The notes under the pieces: model-generated
The model's database searches: none
What the model was told of the DNA's origin: nothing
What the model saw: the letters and a program-made list of their open reading frames with translations, nothing else
Program-made: the position numbers and the translations under genes
Shown here: positions 33,974 through 41,578 of the stretch, piece after piece
Position numbering within the stretch: the first letter of the stretch is position 1
Layout of the letters: every line of letters starts with the position of its first letter
Origin: Streptomyces viridochromogenes DSM 40736
GTDB taxonomy: Bacteria > Actinomycetota > Actinomycetes > Streptomycetales > Streptomycetaceae
Direction of reading: 5' to 3'
NCBI RefSeq assembly: GCF_000158955.1
Contig: NZ_GG657757.1
Location: 5,532,100 to 5,596,099, forward strand
DNA: 64,000 nucleotides

Positions 33974-34732
33974 CTAATGCCGCGAAGGGCTGAACCCCAC
34001 AGCCAACGGCATCCGCAACCCCAACGGCGGCGGCGCCGCGAACGCGTCCCGCACGGGCCGGGACACGGCCCTGCCGAACAAGGCCCCCATCACGAAGTCC
34101 TCGGCCAGAGCCAGCACTTCGTCCCGGTACTGGCTCAACCCGTGCCCGTCCGCGTGCACTTCGAACCGGCACACGTCCCGGTTCGCCTTCTTCGCCCGCG
34201 CCGCCAGCCGGAACGACAACTCCGGATCCGTCCGCCCGTCGTTCGTGCCGTGCACGATCAGCACCTGCCTGCCCACCAACTGCTTCACCGGTTCGAGTGG
34301 TGCCGCCACATCCTCCTCCGGCAACCAAGGGGCGAGCGCCAGCACGGAGTTGACGGCCTCGTGCCCACCCGCGCGCAACCCGGCCCGGCCGCCCATGCCG
34401 ATGCCGACGAGGCAGACGGGTACGTCTCCGTAGCGTCGTACGACCTCGTCGGCCGCCCACGCCGCGTCGCGCGCGAGGTTGGCCTCGCTGCCGTTCCAGC
34501 CGCGGCAGCGGTAGTGCACCACATGCGTGACGAGGCCCTCGTCCCGGCCCGCGCGGGCCAGGCGGCGCCCCAGACCCCGTACGGAGGCGGTGGCCAGCAG
34601 GGGGGACGGTCTGCGGCCGGAGACCTCGTCACCGCCGGGGAGCAGCAGCACCACGCCGCTCACCGCCGTCGGTCCCGGACCGAACGCCCTGCCCAGCCGG
34701 GCCCTGCGAACCGGCGTCGCTTGGTGTGCCAT
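33974..34732 (-). CDS. Alpha/beta hydrolase-fold protein lacking the usual nucleophile Ser
   Basis: 252 residues. Alpha/beta hydrolase layout: VVLLLPGGDEVSGRR (oxyanion strand), VHYRCRGWNGSEANLARDAAWAADEVVRRYG, elbow VCLVGIGMGGRAGLRAG, LIVHGTNDGRTDPE (Asp) and VHADGHGLSQY (His). The elbow reads G-I-G-M-G where GxSxG is expected; residue 112 is Gly, so classical hydrolysis is doubtful although Asp and His are kept. Divergent from adenosine deaminase. Could be a binding or non-catalytic relative; function unknown. Confidence 0.75.
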   Translation of the reverse strand: MAHQATPVRRARLGRAFGPGPTAVSGVVLLLPGGDEVSGRRPSPLLATASVRGLGRRLARAGRDEGLVTHVVHYRCRGWNGSEANLARDAAWAADEVVRRYGDVPVCLVGIGMGGRAGLRAGGHEAVNSVLALAPWLPEEDVAAPLEPVKQLVGRQVLIVHGTNDGRTDPELSFRLAARAKKANRDVCRFEVHADGHGLSQYRDEVLALAEDFVMGALFGRAVSRPVRDAFAAPPPLGLRMPLAVGFSPSRH

Positions 34733-34827
34733 GACAGAACAGTGTCAGAAGCGCGGGTGTACTCGACCCGTCGTCGGGGTCACCGTTACGTATCGACGGA
34801 AACGTAAAGGTGCCGAGAACGAGTCAT

Positions 34828-34839
34828 CTACGCGCGTAG
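34828..34839. promoter_or_regulatory. Nucleoside-regulon operator, adenosine deaminase
   Basis: CTACGCGCGTAG perfect palindrome. TAGAGT at 34844-34849 looks like the -10 and is 6 bases before the ATG, so add may be leaderless; the operator centre then lies near -22, between the -35 and -10, where a repressor would block polymerase. Confidence 0.75.
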
Positions 34840-34855
34840 GCGTTAGAGTGCGGAA

Positions 34856-36046
34856 ATGACGAGCCAGACCATCGCGAACACCCCGACACCGGACCAGATC
34901 CGCCGGGCGCCCAAGGTTCTGCTGCACGACCACCTCGACGGCGGCCTGCGCCCCGGCACCATCGTCGAACTCGCCCGTGACACCGTCCCCCACAGCCCGA
35001 AAGGCGTGGGAGGTGCCCCCATCTCCCAGCTCCCCGAGACCGACCCGGAGAAGCTCGGCATCTGGTTCCGGGAGGCCGCCGACTCCGGTTCCCTGGAGCG
35101 GTACTTGGAGACGTTCTCCCACACCGTCGCCGTCATGCAGACCCGCGACGCCCTGGTGCGGGTCGCCGCCGAGTGCGCCGAGGACCTCGCCGAGGACGGC
35201 GTCGTCTATGCCGAGGTGCGCTACGCCCCCGAGCAGCACCTGGAGGGCGGCCTGAGCCTCGAAGAGGTCGTCGAGGCCGTCAACGAGGGCTTCCGGGAAG
35301 GGGAGCGGCGGGCGAAGGAGAACGGGCACCGCATCCGCGTCGGCGCCCTGCTCACCGCCATGCGGCACGCGGCCCGCGCGCTGGAGATCGCCGAACTCGC
35401 CAACCGCTACCGCGACCTGGGTGTCGTCGGCTTCGACATCGCGGGCGCCGAGGCCGGCTACCCGCCCACCCGGCACCTGGACGCCTTCGAGTACCTCAAG
35501 CGCGAGAACAACCACTTCACCATCCACGCGGGCGAGGCCTTCGGGCTGCCGTCCATCTGGCAAGCCCTTCAGTGGTGCGGCGCCGACCGGCTGGGCCACG
35601 GCGTGCGGATCATCGACGACATCCAGGTCCACGAAGACGGCCGGGTCGAACTCGGGCGGCTCGCCTCGTACGTCCGGGACAAGCGCATCCCGCTGGAACT
35701 CTGCCCCAGCTCCAACCTCCAGACCGGGGCGGCGTCCTCGTACGCCGAGCACCCCATCGGGCTGCTGCGCCGACTGCATTTCCGCGCCACCGTCAATACG
35801 GACAACCGTCTCATGTCTCACACCAGCATGAGCCGAGAATTCGAGCACCTTGTCGACGCATTCGGTTACACGCTCGACGACATGCAGTGGTTCTCAGTCA
35901 ATGCGATGAAATCAGCGTTCATTCCTTTCGATGAACGACTGGCCATGATCAGTGACGTGATCAAGCCGGGATATGCCGAGCTGAAATCCGAATGGCTGTT
36001 CCGGCAGACCGCCTCCACCAGCGGTTCTTCCGAATCGGCGGGCTGA
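34856..36046 (+). CDS. add: Adenosine deaminase
   Basis: 396 residues. Zinc ligands HDHLDGG (His24, His26), HAGEAFG, and LGHGVRI; TVNTDNRLMS carries the conserved Asp. It converts adenosine and deoxyadenosine to inosine forms. Residues about 43-56 (VPHSPKGVGGAPIS) replace what is normally a short helix turn between LARDT and LPETD; the DNA there contains AGGTGCCCCC flanked by GGG/CCC runs, like a small Streptomyces repeat inserted in frame. Has the nucleoside operator and probably a leaderless start. A terminator follows at 36071. Confidence 0.95.
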   Translation: MTSQTIANTPTPDQIRRAPKVLLHDHLDGGLRPGTIVELARDTVPHSPKGVGGAPISQLPETDPEKLGIWFREAADSGSLERYLETFSHTVAVMQTRDALVRVAAECAEDLAEDGVVYAEVRYAPEQHLEGGLSLEEVVEAVNEGFREGERRAKENGHRIRVGALLTAMRHAARALEIAELANRYRDLGVVGFDIAGAEAGYPPTRHLDAFEYLKRENNHFTIHAGEAFGLPSIWQALQWCGADRLGHGVRIIDDIQVHEDGRVELGRLASYVRDKRIPLELCPSSNLQTGAASSYAEHPIGLLRRLHFRATVNTDNRLMSHTSMSREFEHLVDAFGYTLDDMQWFSVNAMKSAFIPFDERLAMISDVIKPGYAELKSEWLFRQTASTSGSSESAG

Positions 36047-36070
36047 CCCGGCGGCAATCGGCGCACGCGG

Positions 36071-36103
36071 AATGCGGACGGCTTTCACAAGCCGTCCGCA
36101 TTT
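36071..36103 (+). terminator. Terminator after add
   Basis: AATGCGGACGGCTT, loop TCAC, AAGCCGTCCGCATT then TTTCG: perfect 14-bp hairpin 25 bases after the stop. Confidence 0.85.
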
Positions 36104-36188
36104 CGATGTTTGCGGCGGACGGCGTCGCGTGTCTACGGTCGCAGGACCGCTCACACACCCCGTCATTCCATTGCGAGGACGCGTTTTC

Positions 36189-36572
36189 ATGAAGCAGTCT
36201 GCTGCCAGGTCCCTCGGTGTCGCCGCTCTCGGTGTCGCCTTCGCCGCCGCCGGTGCGGGTGCCGCCAACGCCGCCCCGGCCGTCCCGGACACCGCTCAGA
36301 CGCTGGAGAGCGCCACCAAGGCGCTCCCGGCAAAGCAGCTCTCCCAGACGCTCCCGGGGTCGGGTGAGACGCTGGGGCAGGGACAGACCCTGGCCGGTTC
36401 CGGTCTCGCCGCCGCCCAGCCGGCCGCCAAGGGCGCGCTCGCCCAGGGCCCGACCGGCCCGGCCGGCAAGCTGCTCGGCGGTCTGCCGACGAAGGGTCTT
36501 CCCACCAAGGGCCTGCCGACCAAGGGGCTCCCGACCAAGGGTCTTCCCACCAAGGGCCTGCCGGTCGTCTGA
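36189..36572 (+). CDS. Small secreted protein with LPTKG repeats
   Basis: 127 residues. Signal peptide ARSLGVAALGVAFAAAGAGAANA with an ANA-A type cleavage site near residue 28. The mature part is Ala/Gly/Pro/Leu-rich, without Cys or a known domain, and ends in five LPTKG repeats. Similar small secreted proteins of unknown role are common in Streptomyces, and a comparable one lies at 54191. Terminators flank it on both sides, so it is monocistronic. Confidence 0.75.
   Translation: MKQSAARSLGVAALGVAFAAAGAGAANAAPAVPDTAQTLESATKALPAKQLSQTLPGSGETLGQGQTLAGSGLAAAQPAAKGALAQGPTGPAGKLLGGLPTKGLPTKGLPTKGLPTKGLPTKGLPVV
36483..36557 (+). repeat. Five 15-bp tandem repeats (LPTKG)
   Basis: Five consecutive 15-bp units of the CTGCCGACCAAGGGC type encode LPTKG each time. 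Synonymous bases alternate (CTG/CTT/CTC), with units 2 and 5 identical. Confidence 0.85.
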
Positions 36573-36595
36573 CGTTCCCGCCCGGCGGACACACG

Positions 36596-36636
36596 CCGAT
36601 GGGGCGCACCCCTGGACACAGGGTGCGCCCCATCGG
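36596..36636. terminator. Bidirectional terminator
   Basis: CCGATGGGGCGCACCC, 9-base loop, and its perfect 16-bp complement, between the convergent secreted-protein and PspC genes. Confidence 0.85.
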
Positions 36637-36654
36637 TGTTTCCGCGGCGGCCGG

Positions 36655-36867
36655 TCACCAGGCCGTCTGTGCCTTGTTCTGCACCTTGTCCTCCGAGGGC
36701 AGCACGATCCACAGCGCGATGTAGAGAAGGAACTGCGGGCCGGGCAGCAGACACGAGAGCAGGAAGATCACCCGCATCGTCGTGGCGGAGGTGCCGAAGC
36801 GCTGTGCCAGCGCGGCGCACACTCCGCCGATCATGCGACCGTGGGTGGGGCGGGCGAGGCGGGACAT
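36655..36867 (-). CDS. PspC-domain membrane protein
   Basis: 70 residues. PspC domain: RLARPTHGRMIGGVCAALAQRFGTSATTMRVIF, then a hydrophobic helix FLLSCLLPGPQFLLYIALWIVLP. Members sit in the membrane and take part in envelope-stress or phage-shock signalling. AGGAG 7-8 bases before ATG 36867 fixes the start over an upstream in-frame ATG at 36924. Confidence 0.88.
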   Translation of the reverse strand: MSRLARPTHGRMIGGVCAALAQRFGTSATTMRVIFLLSCLLPGPQFLLYIALWIVLPSEDKVQNKAQTAW

Positions 36868-36930
36868 GTGCGGCTCCTTCGTAGCGTCGGTGTGAGGCCT
36901 CTCGTCCGAGTACCCCATCTGCACTCCACG

Positions 36931-37515
36931 CTACGGAGACGAAGGGGGCAAAGCGTCGCTCCACGGGGCGATCCCGACCCTGGGAATCGTCGGGGTCCGA
37001 CCCTGAGCCGGCTCCTCCGGGGGGAGGGGCGCACGGGCCAGACGGGCGCGCGTGCGGCGGCGCAGCCACGAGCGGCCGGCCGGGACGAGCGCGAGGTGCG
37101 TGAGGGCCACGCCCGCGGTGTTCAGGAACAGCGAGTCGATGTCGACGACCTGGCCGGGCACGCCGGTCTGGAGCAGTTCGATGCCCAGCGACAACAGGGC
37201 GCCGGCGGTGACGGTGTTCAGCAGGGACGCCAGCGGCGAGGCAATCAGCCTGCCGCTCGCCATGGGCAGCAGCACACCCAGCGGGGCGAGCAGGGCCAGC
37301 CCCCCGCCGATCCGCCGGGCCGCCTCGGGCCAGCCGAGGGCGAGATCGGCCCGCAGGCCGTCGAGCGGCCGCAGATTGGCGGGCATCACCCAGGGCACGT
37401 CCAGCGGTCGCAGCGTGAACCAGGCGACGAACGCGAGATGTGCGACGAGGAGGACACCTCCTGTCACACGGATGCGGAACGCGGCGCTGCCGCCGATGGA
37501 GCCTTGACGCTGCAC
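36931..37515 (-). CDS. VanZ-like membrane protein
   Basis: 194 residues, GTG start 37515. Four predicted helices with VanZ order: VLLVAHLAFVAWFTLRPLD, GGLALLAPLGVLLPM, NTVTAGALLSLGIELLQT, and VDIDSLFLNTAGVALTHL. VanZ relatives modify envelope sensitivity to glycopeptides or have unknown roles. The C-terminus is Arg/Pro-rich and cytoplasmic. It stands between PspC and the afsQ lipoprotein gene, same strand. Confidence 0.85.
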   Translation of the reverse strand: MQRQGSIGGSAAFRIRVTGGVLLVAHLAFVAWFTLRPLDVPWVMPANLRPLDGLRADLALGWPEAARRIGGGLALLAPLGVLLPMASGRLIASPLASLLNTVTAGALLSLGIELLQTGVPGQVVDIDSLFLNTAGVALTHLALVPAGRSWLRRRTRARLARAPLPPEEPAQGRTPTIPRVGIAPWSDALPPSSP

Positions 37516-37610
37516 GCCCCCCTAGACGCGACCTCCGGCAGGATCGGTTCCGGGATGCCCCCCGGTACACCGGTGAGGCATGCGCCACAGCCCGTCCGGA
37601 GCCGGCCGCC

Positions 37611-38228
37611 TCACTCGCCGGCCGCGTCCTTGGACGGCGGCTCCGTGCTGCCCGGGCGGGCCCGTACCTCGTCGGTGCACTCGTAGCGGCGCGGGGACTC
37701 GGCGCCGGGGCCGCCCAGGACCACGGAGCCGTCGCCCTCGGCGGCCGCCGAGTCGGAGAAGGTGCAGACGATCTGGGCGAGGGCGTACGAGGTGAGGCTG
37801 TCCGGGGCCGTGCTGAGCCGCAGCGTCTCCTCCGGGTCGCCGGGCCGGGGCCTGCCGACGGTGATGCCGCCGCGCACGTCCGTGCTGTAGCCGGCCTCCT
37901 TCTCGGCGGCCGACGGAGGCGTGGCGAGCTGGTCCAGCAGGCCCTGCGCCACCAGGATGCGCCGCTCGGAGTCGGCGGCGCCGTCCGGGACCCGCACCGT
38001 CCGGTCGACGGTCACGAGCGAGGACCCGCACAGCAGGAACACCTGCACCGGCAGCCCCCGGGCGGCCTGCGCCGCCACGTCCGGCTCGGCGAGCGAGCAC
38101 TGCACCCGCGAGGGCGCGGGCCCGAAGTTCGTCGGCACCTCCGTGGCCCGGATACCGCACCCGGCGAGCAGCACGGCGAACGCGGACACGGCACCCAGCC
38201 GCGCCCCGGCCACGAGACGTGCGGTCAT
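37611..38228 (-). CDS. GerMN-type lipoprotein of the afsQ operon
   Basis: 205 residues. Lipoprotein signal GAVSAFAVLLAGCG with Cys24, then a GerMN-like domain (VQVFLLCGSSLVTVDRTVRVP ... SERRILVAQGLLDQLATPPS). Its ATG overlaps the TGA of afsQ2, so it is the third gene of the signalling operon. By analogy with CseA in the SigE/CseBC system, the lipoprotein may tune the sensor kinase at the membrane (inference). Confidence 0.82.
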   Translation of the reverse strand: MTARLVAGARLGAVSAFAVLLAGCGIRATEVPTNFGPAPSRVQCSLAEPDVAAQAARGLPVQVFLLCGSSLVTVDRTVRVPDGAADSERRILVAQGLLDQLATPPSAAEKEAGYSTDVRGGITVGRPRPGDPEETLRLSTAPDSLTSYALAQIVCTFSDSAAAEGDGSVVLGGPGAESPRRYECTDEVRARPGSTEPPSKDAAGE

Positions 38229-39832
38229 CACGCTTCCCCCTTCGGGTCCTCGCCCCTGGGCCGGGCGGCGTCCTCCCCGGGCTTCTGCTCGCCCTCGGCG
38301 GGCTCTTCCCCGGGTTCGGCCGAGTCGCGCGGGAGCCGCAGGGTGAACACCGCACCCGAGTCGGGCGAGTTGGCCGCGGTGATCTCGCCGCCGTGGATGT
38401 GGGCGTTCTCCAGGGCGATGGACAGACCCAGCCCGCTGCCCTCGGAGCGCGGCCGGGAGGCGCTGGCCTTGTAGAACCGGTCGAAGACGTGCGGCAGGAC
38501 GTCCTCGGGGATGCCGGGCCCGTGGTCCTGCACCTCGATGACGAGCGAGTCGTCGTCCGCACGGACGGACACCCGCACCGGGGAGCCGCCGTGCTTGAGC
38601 GCGTTGCCGATGAGGTTGGCCAGGATGACGTCCAGCCGGCGCGGATCCAGCCGGGCGTGCAGGCCCCGCTCGGCGTCCAGCTCGACCGCGTCCAGCCAGG
38701 CACGGGCGTCGATGCACGCGGTGATCTGGTCGGCGATGTCCACGTCGTCAAGGACGAGCCGGGCGGTGCCCGCGTCGAAGCGGGTGACCTCCATCAGGTT
38801 CTCGACCAGGTCGTTCAGGCGCCGCGTCTCGCTGACCACCAGCCGCACGGCGGGCTCGATCATCGGGTCCATGCTCCCGGTCTCCGCCTCCAGCTCCTCC
38901 TCCAGCACCTCCGTCACGGCGGTGATCGCGGTCAGCGGCGTCCGCAGCTCGTGGCTCATGTCCGCCACGAACCGCCGGGACGCCTCGTCCCGCGCGGCCA
39001 TGTCGGCGACCCGCTTCTCCAGCGCCTCGGCCGCGTTGTTGAACGTCCGTGACAGATCGGCGAGTTCATCGGTGCCGGACACTCGCAGCCGGGTGTCCAG
39101 CTTGCCCTCGCCGAGCCGCCGCGCGGCCGTCCCGAGGCGCTGCACCGGCTTCAGCACGGTCGTCGCCGCGGCCTGCGCGAGCAGCGCCGAGCCGATCAGC
39201 GCGAGCCCCGTGGCGATCCCCAGCGACCAGGCGAGCGAGTTCAGGTCCTTGGCCTCCGGCTCCAGCGACTTGAGCATGTAGCCGGTGGGACCACCGCCGA
39301 TCACCCGCGTCCCGGCCACCAGGTACGGGGTGTCGTGGTCCACGACCCGCTGCCAGTACAGGTGGTACGGGTGCTTGTTGGCCGAGTCGACCTTCTGCGT
39401 CCTGTTCACCGCTGTGCGCAGCGAGGCCGGAACGTCCCGCAGCGAGAAGCCGTTCAGCCCTCCGGAGCTGCCGAAGACGGTCCTGCCGTCGGCGTCGGTG
39501 GCGACCAGCAGCACGCTGAAGCGCTGGTCGCTGCCCGCCATCTGGCCCGCGGTGTGCTGCAACTCGTCCTGCGTCGGACGCTCGGGCAGCGCACCCGCCC
39601 GGTTCTGCATCTCCTGCTCGAAGTCGCGCAGCACCGCGTCCTGGGCGCGCGTCAGCACGGCCTCGCGGTTGAGCCAGTAGGCGATACCGGACGCGGACAC
39701 GGCGGCCGTCAGCGCCACCAGGCCGAACACGAGGACCAACCGCAGCCGCAGGCTCGTGAAACGCAGCCGCGACCCGACTCCCTTGCGCGCCGCGGTCCAG
39801 CCGCGGTCTCCCCCCTGGTGCCCCTGTGTCAC
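38228..39832 (-). CDS. afsQ2: Sensor histidine kinase AfsQ2
   Basis: 534 residues. TM1 about 31-53, extracellular sensor about 55-198, TM2 about 200-224, HAMP 225-278, H-box FVADMSHELRTPL with His294, N-box NLIGNALKHG, G-boxes DHGPGIPEDVLPHVFDRFYK and GSGLGLSIA. GTG 39832 overlaps the afsQ1 stop (GTGA). Length and partner match S. coelicolor AfsQ2, which with AfsQ1 couples nitrogen status to antibiotic production and development. The C-terminal tail is acidic and low complexity. Confidence 0.92.
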   Translation of the reverse strand: MTQGHQGGDRGWTAARKGVGSRLRFTSLRLRLVLVFGLVALTAAVSASGIAYWLNREAVLTRAQDAVLRDFEQEMQNRAGALPERPTQDELQHTAGQMAGSDQRFSVLLVATDADGRTVFGSSGGLNGFSLRDVPASLRTAVNRTQKVDSANKHPYHLYWQRVVDHDTPYLVAGTRVIGGGPTGYMLKSLEPEAKDLNSLAWSLGIATGLALIGSALLAQAAATTVLKPVQRLGTAARRLGEGKLDTRLRVSGTDELADLSRTFNNAAEALEKRVADMAARDEASRRFVADMSHELRTPLTAITAVTEVLEEELEAETGSMDPMIEPAVRLVVSETRRLNDLVENLMEVTRFDAGTARLVLDDVDIADQITACIDARAWLDAVELDAERGLHARLDPRRLDVILANLIGNALKHGGSPVRVSVRADDDSLVIEVQDHGPGIPEDVLPHVFDRFYKASASRPRSEGSGLGLSIALENAHIHGGEITAANSPDSGAVFTLRLPRDSAEPGEEPAEGEQKPGEDAARPRGEDPKGEA

Positions 39833-40506
39833 TGAGGCGGGTCCAGCCGGTAGCCCACACCGCGCACGGTACGGATCAGCGTCGGGGAGGACGGCACGTC
39901 CTCGACCTTGGCGCGCAGCCGCTGGACACAGGCGTCCACGAGCCGCGAGTCGCCCAGGTAGTCGTGCTCCCACACCAGCCGCAGCAGCTGCTGCCGGGAC
40001 AGCGCCTGCCCCGGCCGCCGGCTCAGCTCCAGCAGCAGTCGCAGCTCGGTCGGCGTGAGCTGGAGGTCCTCGCCGTTCTTCGTCACCGTCATCGCCGAGC
40101 GGTCGATGACGAGACTGCCGAACGACGCCGCGTCGTTGGACTCCCGCTCGCCGCGCCGCAGCACGGCCCGGATCCGGGCGTCCAGCACCCGCCCCTGCAC
40201 CGGTTTGACGACATAGTCGTCGGCGCCGGACTCCAGCCCGACCACCACGTCGATGTCGTCGCTGCGCGCGGTCAGCAGGATGATCGGCAACTGGTCCGTG
40301 CGCCGGATGCGCCGGCACACCTCGAACCCGTCGATGCCGGGCAGCATCACGTCCAGCACGATCAGATCCGGCCGCTGCTCACGGAGCAGTTTCAGACCGT
40401 CCTCACCACTGGCAGCGGTCGCCACGCGGTGACCCTGGCGCGTCAGAGAAAGCTCCAGGGCCGTCCGGATGGCGTCGTCGTCCTCGATCAGCAACAGGGA
40501 AGGCAC
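39829..40506 (-). CDS. afsQ1: Response regulator AfsQ1
   Basis: 225 residues, the published AfsQ1 length. Receiver domain: SLLLIEDDDAIRTAL, phospho-Asp52 in LIVLDVMLPG, LTARSDDIDVVVGLESGADDYVVKP. OmpR-type winged helix: LQLTPTELRLLLELSRRPGQALSRQQLL and LIRTVRGVGYRLD. AfsQ1 binds GTnAC-n6-GTnAC sites, including one between afsQ1 and sigQ in S. coelicolor. Here only 88 bases separate it from the CHAT gene upstream on the same strand, and sigQ is 8.3 kb away; its native promoter context has been changed. No such site is apparent in the 88 bases. Confidence 0.93.
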   Translation of the reverse strand: MPSLLLIEDDDAIRTALELSLTRQGHRVATAASGEDGLKLLREQRPDLIVLDVMLPGIDGFEVCRRIRRTDQLPIILLTARSDDIDVVVGLESGADDYVVKPVQGRVLDARIRAVLRRGERESNDAASFGSLVIDRSAMTVTKNGEDLQLTPTELRLLLELSRRPGQALSRQQLLRLVWEHDYLGDSRLVDACVQRLRAKVEDVPSSPTLIRTVRGVGYRLDPPQ

Positions 40507-40594
40507 GGGCTCATTCTGGCCCATGGAGGGGGCGGGGTTCGACCCGTACGGGTCGCGGAGATGCGAGCGGGGCCCCGTAGACGGCTTCGTGTCC

Positions 40595-41578
40595 TCAGAA
40601 GACGCGGACAACCTGGTCGCCGTGGAGCTCCGGCGCCGCCGTGGGGGGACGACGCCCCATGGCTGCCTCGGCGTCCCGGCAGCTGGTCGCGACGGAGTCG
40701 CCGGAGGCCAGCGAGCGGTAGAGCTGCTGGGCGAACGGTAAGGCCTGGATGTCCTCGATGGCGCACGGCCAGCTGATCACGGATGCGATGGCGCCGCACA
40801 GCTCCTCGCCCATCGCGTAGGAGTCGCAGAAGCTCAGGACGGCGAGACGCGGGGGCGTGCGGGCCCGGGCGATCTGGTCGCAGAGCGCCTTGTGCGAGGT
40901 GGGAAGGTCGTGTCCCTCCTGGGTGAGGTGTACGTCGGTGAAGGAACTGTGGGCGGCGAAGTGGACGACGGCGGGGTGATGACGGTCCAGGATCCCGCGG
41001 ATCTCGCCGAGCGAGACTGCTCCCTTCTCGACCAGGTCGATGTAGCTCCCGGCGAGGGCCTGCCGGATGTAGGCGGCTTCGGTCGTGAAGTCGTTGCGGC
41101 CGAGGTGGGCGTTGCCGGAGAGGAAGAGGACGCGGCGAGCGGATGTGGCGGCGGTGGAGGGTGAGACGACGCTCTGTGACATGAGGGAGACGGGGCTGTT
41201 CTGCTCGCTCTGTTGGGTCGGGTTGACGGATTGGCTCTGATCCTGATCCTGATGCTGGGCGAGGAAGAGACCCGAGGCTTCGACGGGGGCGCTCGGTGGC
41301 CGTGAAGTGCTGTGGAGCCCCGGTGCCGGTGGACGGGGTTTGTGGGCGATCTCCCGCTGGCGGTGAACCAGCTCGCCCTCGTCAATCCCCAGGGCCCGGA
41401 CGATGGCTGTCTGGGCGACTCCCGACTCACGCAGTCGTGCCGAAGCTTTCAGCGCCATGTCCAGGGCGTCCTGCGCGTCGCGGTACCCGGAGGCGTTATG
41501 GTACGCGTCGCCGATGGCGCTGAGGTACGACAACTCCTTCAGCGTGAGGGGTCTCGACGGCTCCTCATCACTCGGCAT
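40595..41578 (-). CDS. CHAT (caspase-like) protease, accessory system gene 3
   Basis: 327 residues. N-terminal helical region with a helix-turn-helix-like SGVAQTAIVRALGIDEGELV (52-71); Gln/Ser-rich linker 105-145 (HQDQDQSQSV); CHAT domain 147-300 with RVLFLSGNAHLGRNDF, catalytic His210 in VVHFAAHSSF and Cys251 in AVLSFCDSY. CHAT enzymes are caspase-hemoglobinase fold proteases that act as effectors or initiators in bacterial immunity and programmed death. Its start overlaps the 3' end of the giant NTPase gene by 11 bases, so sensor and protease are coupled. Target protein unknown. Confidence 0.8.
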   Translation of the reverse strand: MPSDEEPSRPLTLKELSYLSAIGDAYHNASGYRDAQDALDMALKASARLRESGVAQTAIVRALGIDEGELVHRQREIAHKPRPPAPGLHSTSRPPSAPVEASGLFLAQHQDQDQSQSVNPTQQSEQNSPVSLMSQSVVSPSTAATSARRVLFLSGNAHLGRNDFTTEAAYIRQALAGSYIDLVEKGAVSLGEIRGILDRHHPAVVHFAAHSSFTDVHLTQEGHDLPTSHKALCDQIARARTPPRLAVLSFCDSYAMGEELCGAIASVISWPCAIEDIQALPFAQQLYRSLASGDSVATSCRDAEAAMGRRPPTAAPELHGDQVVRVF

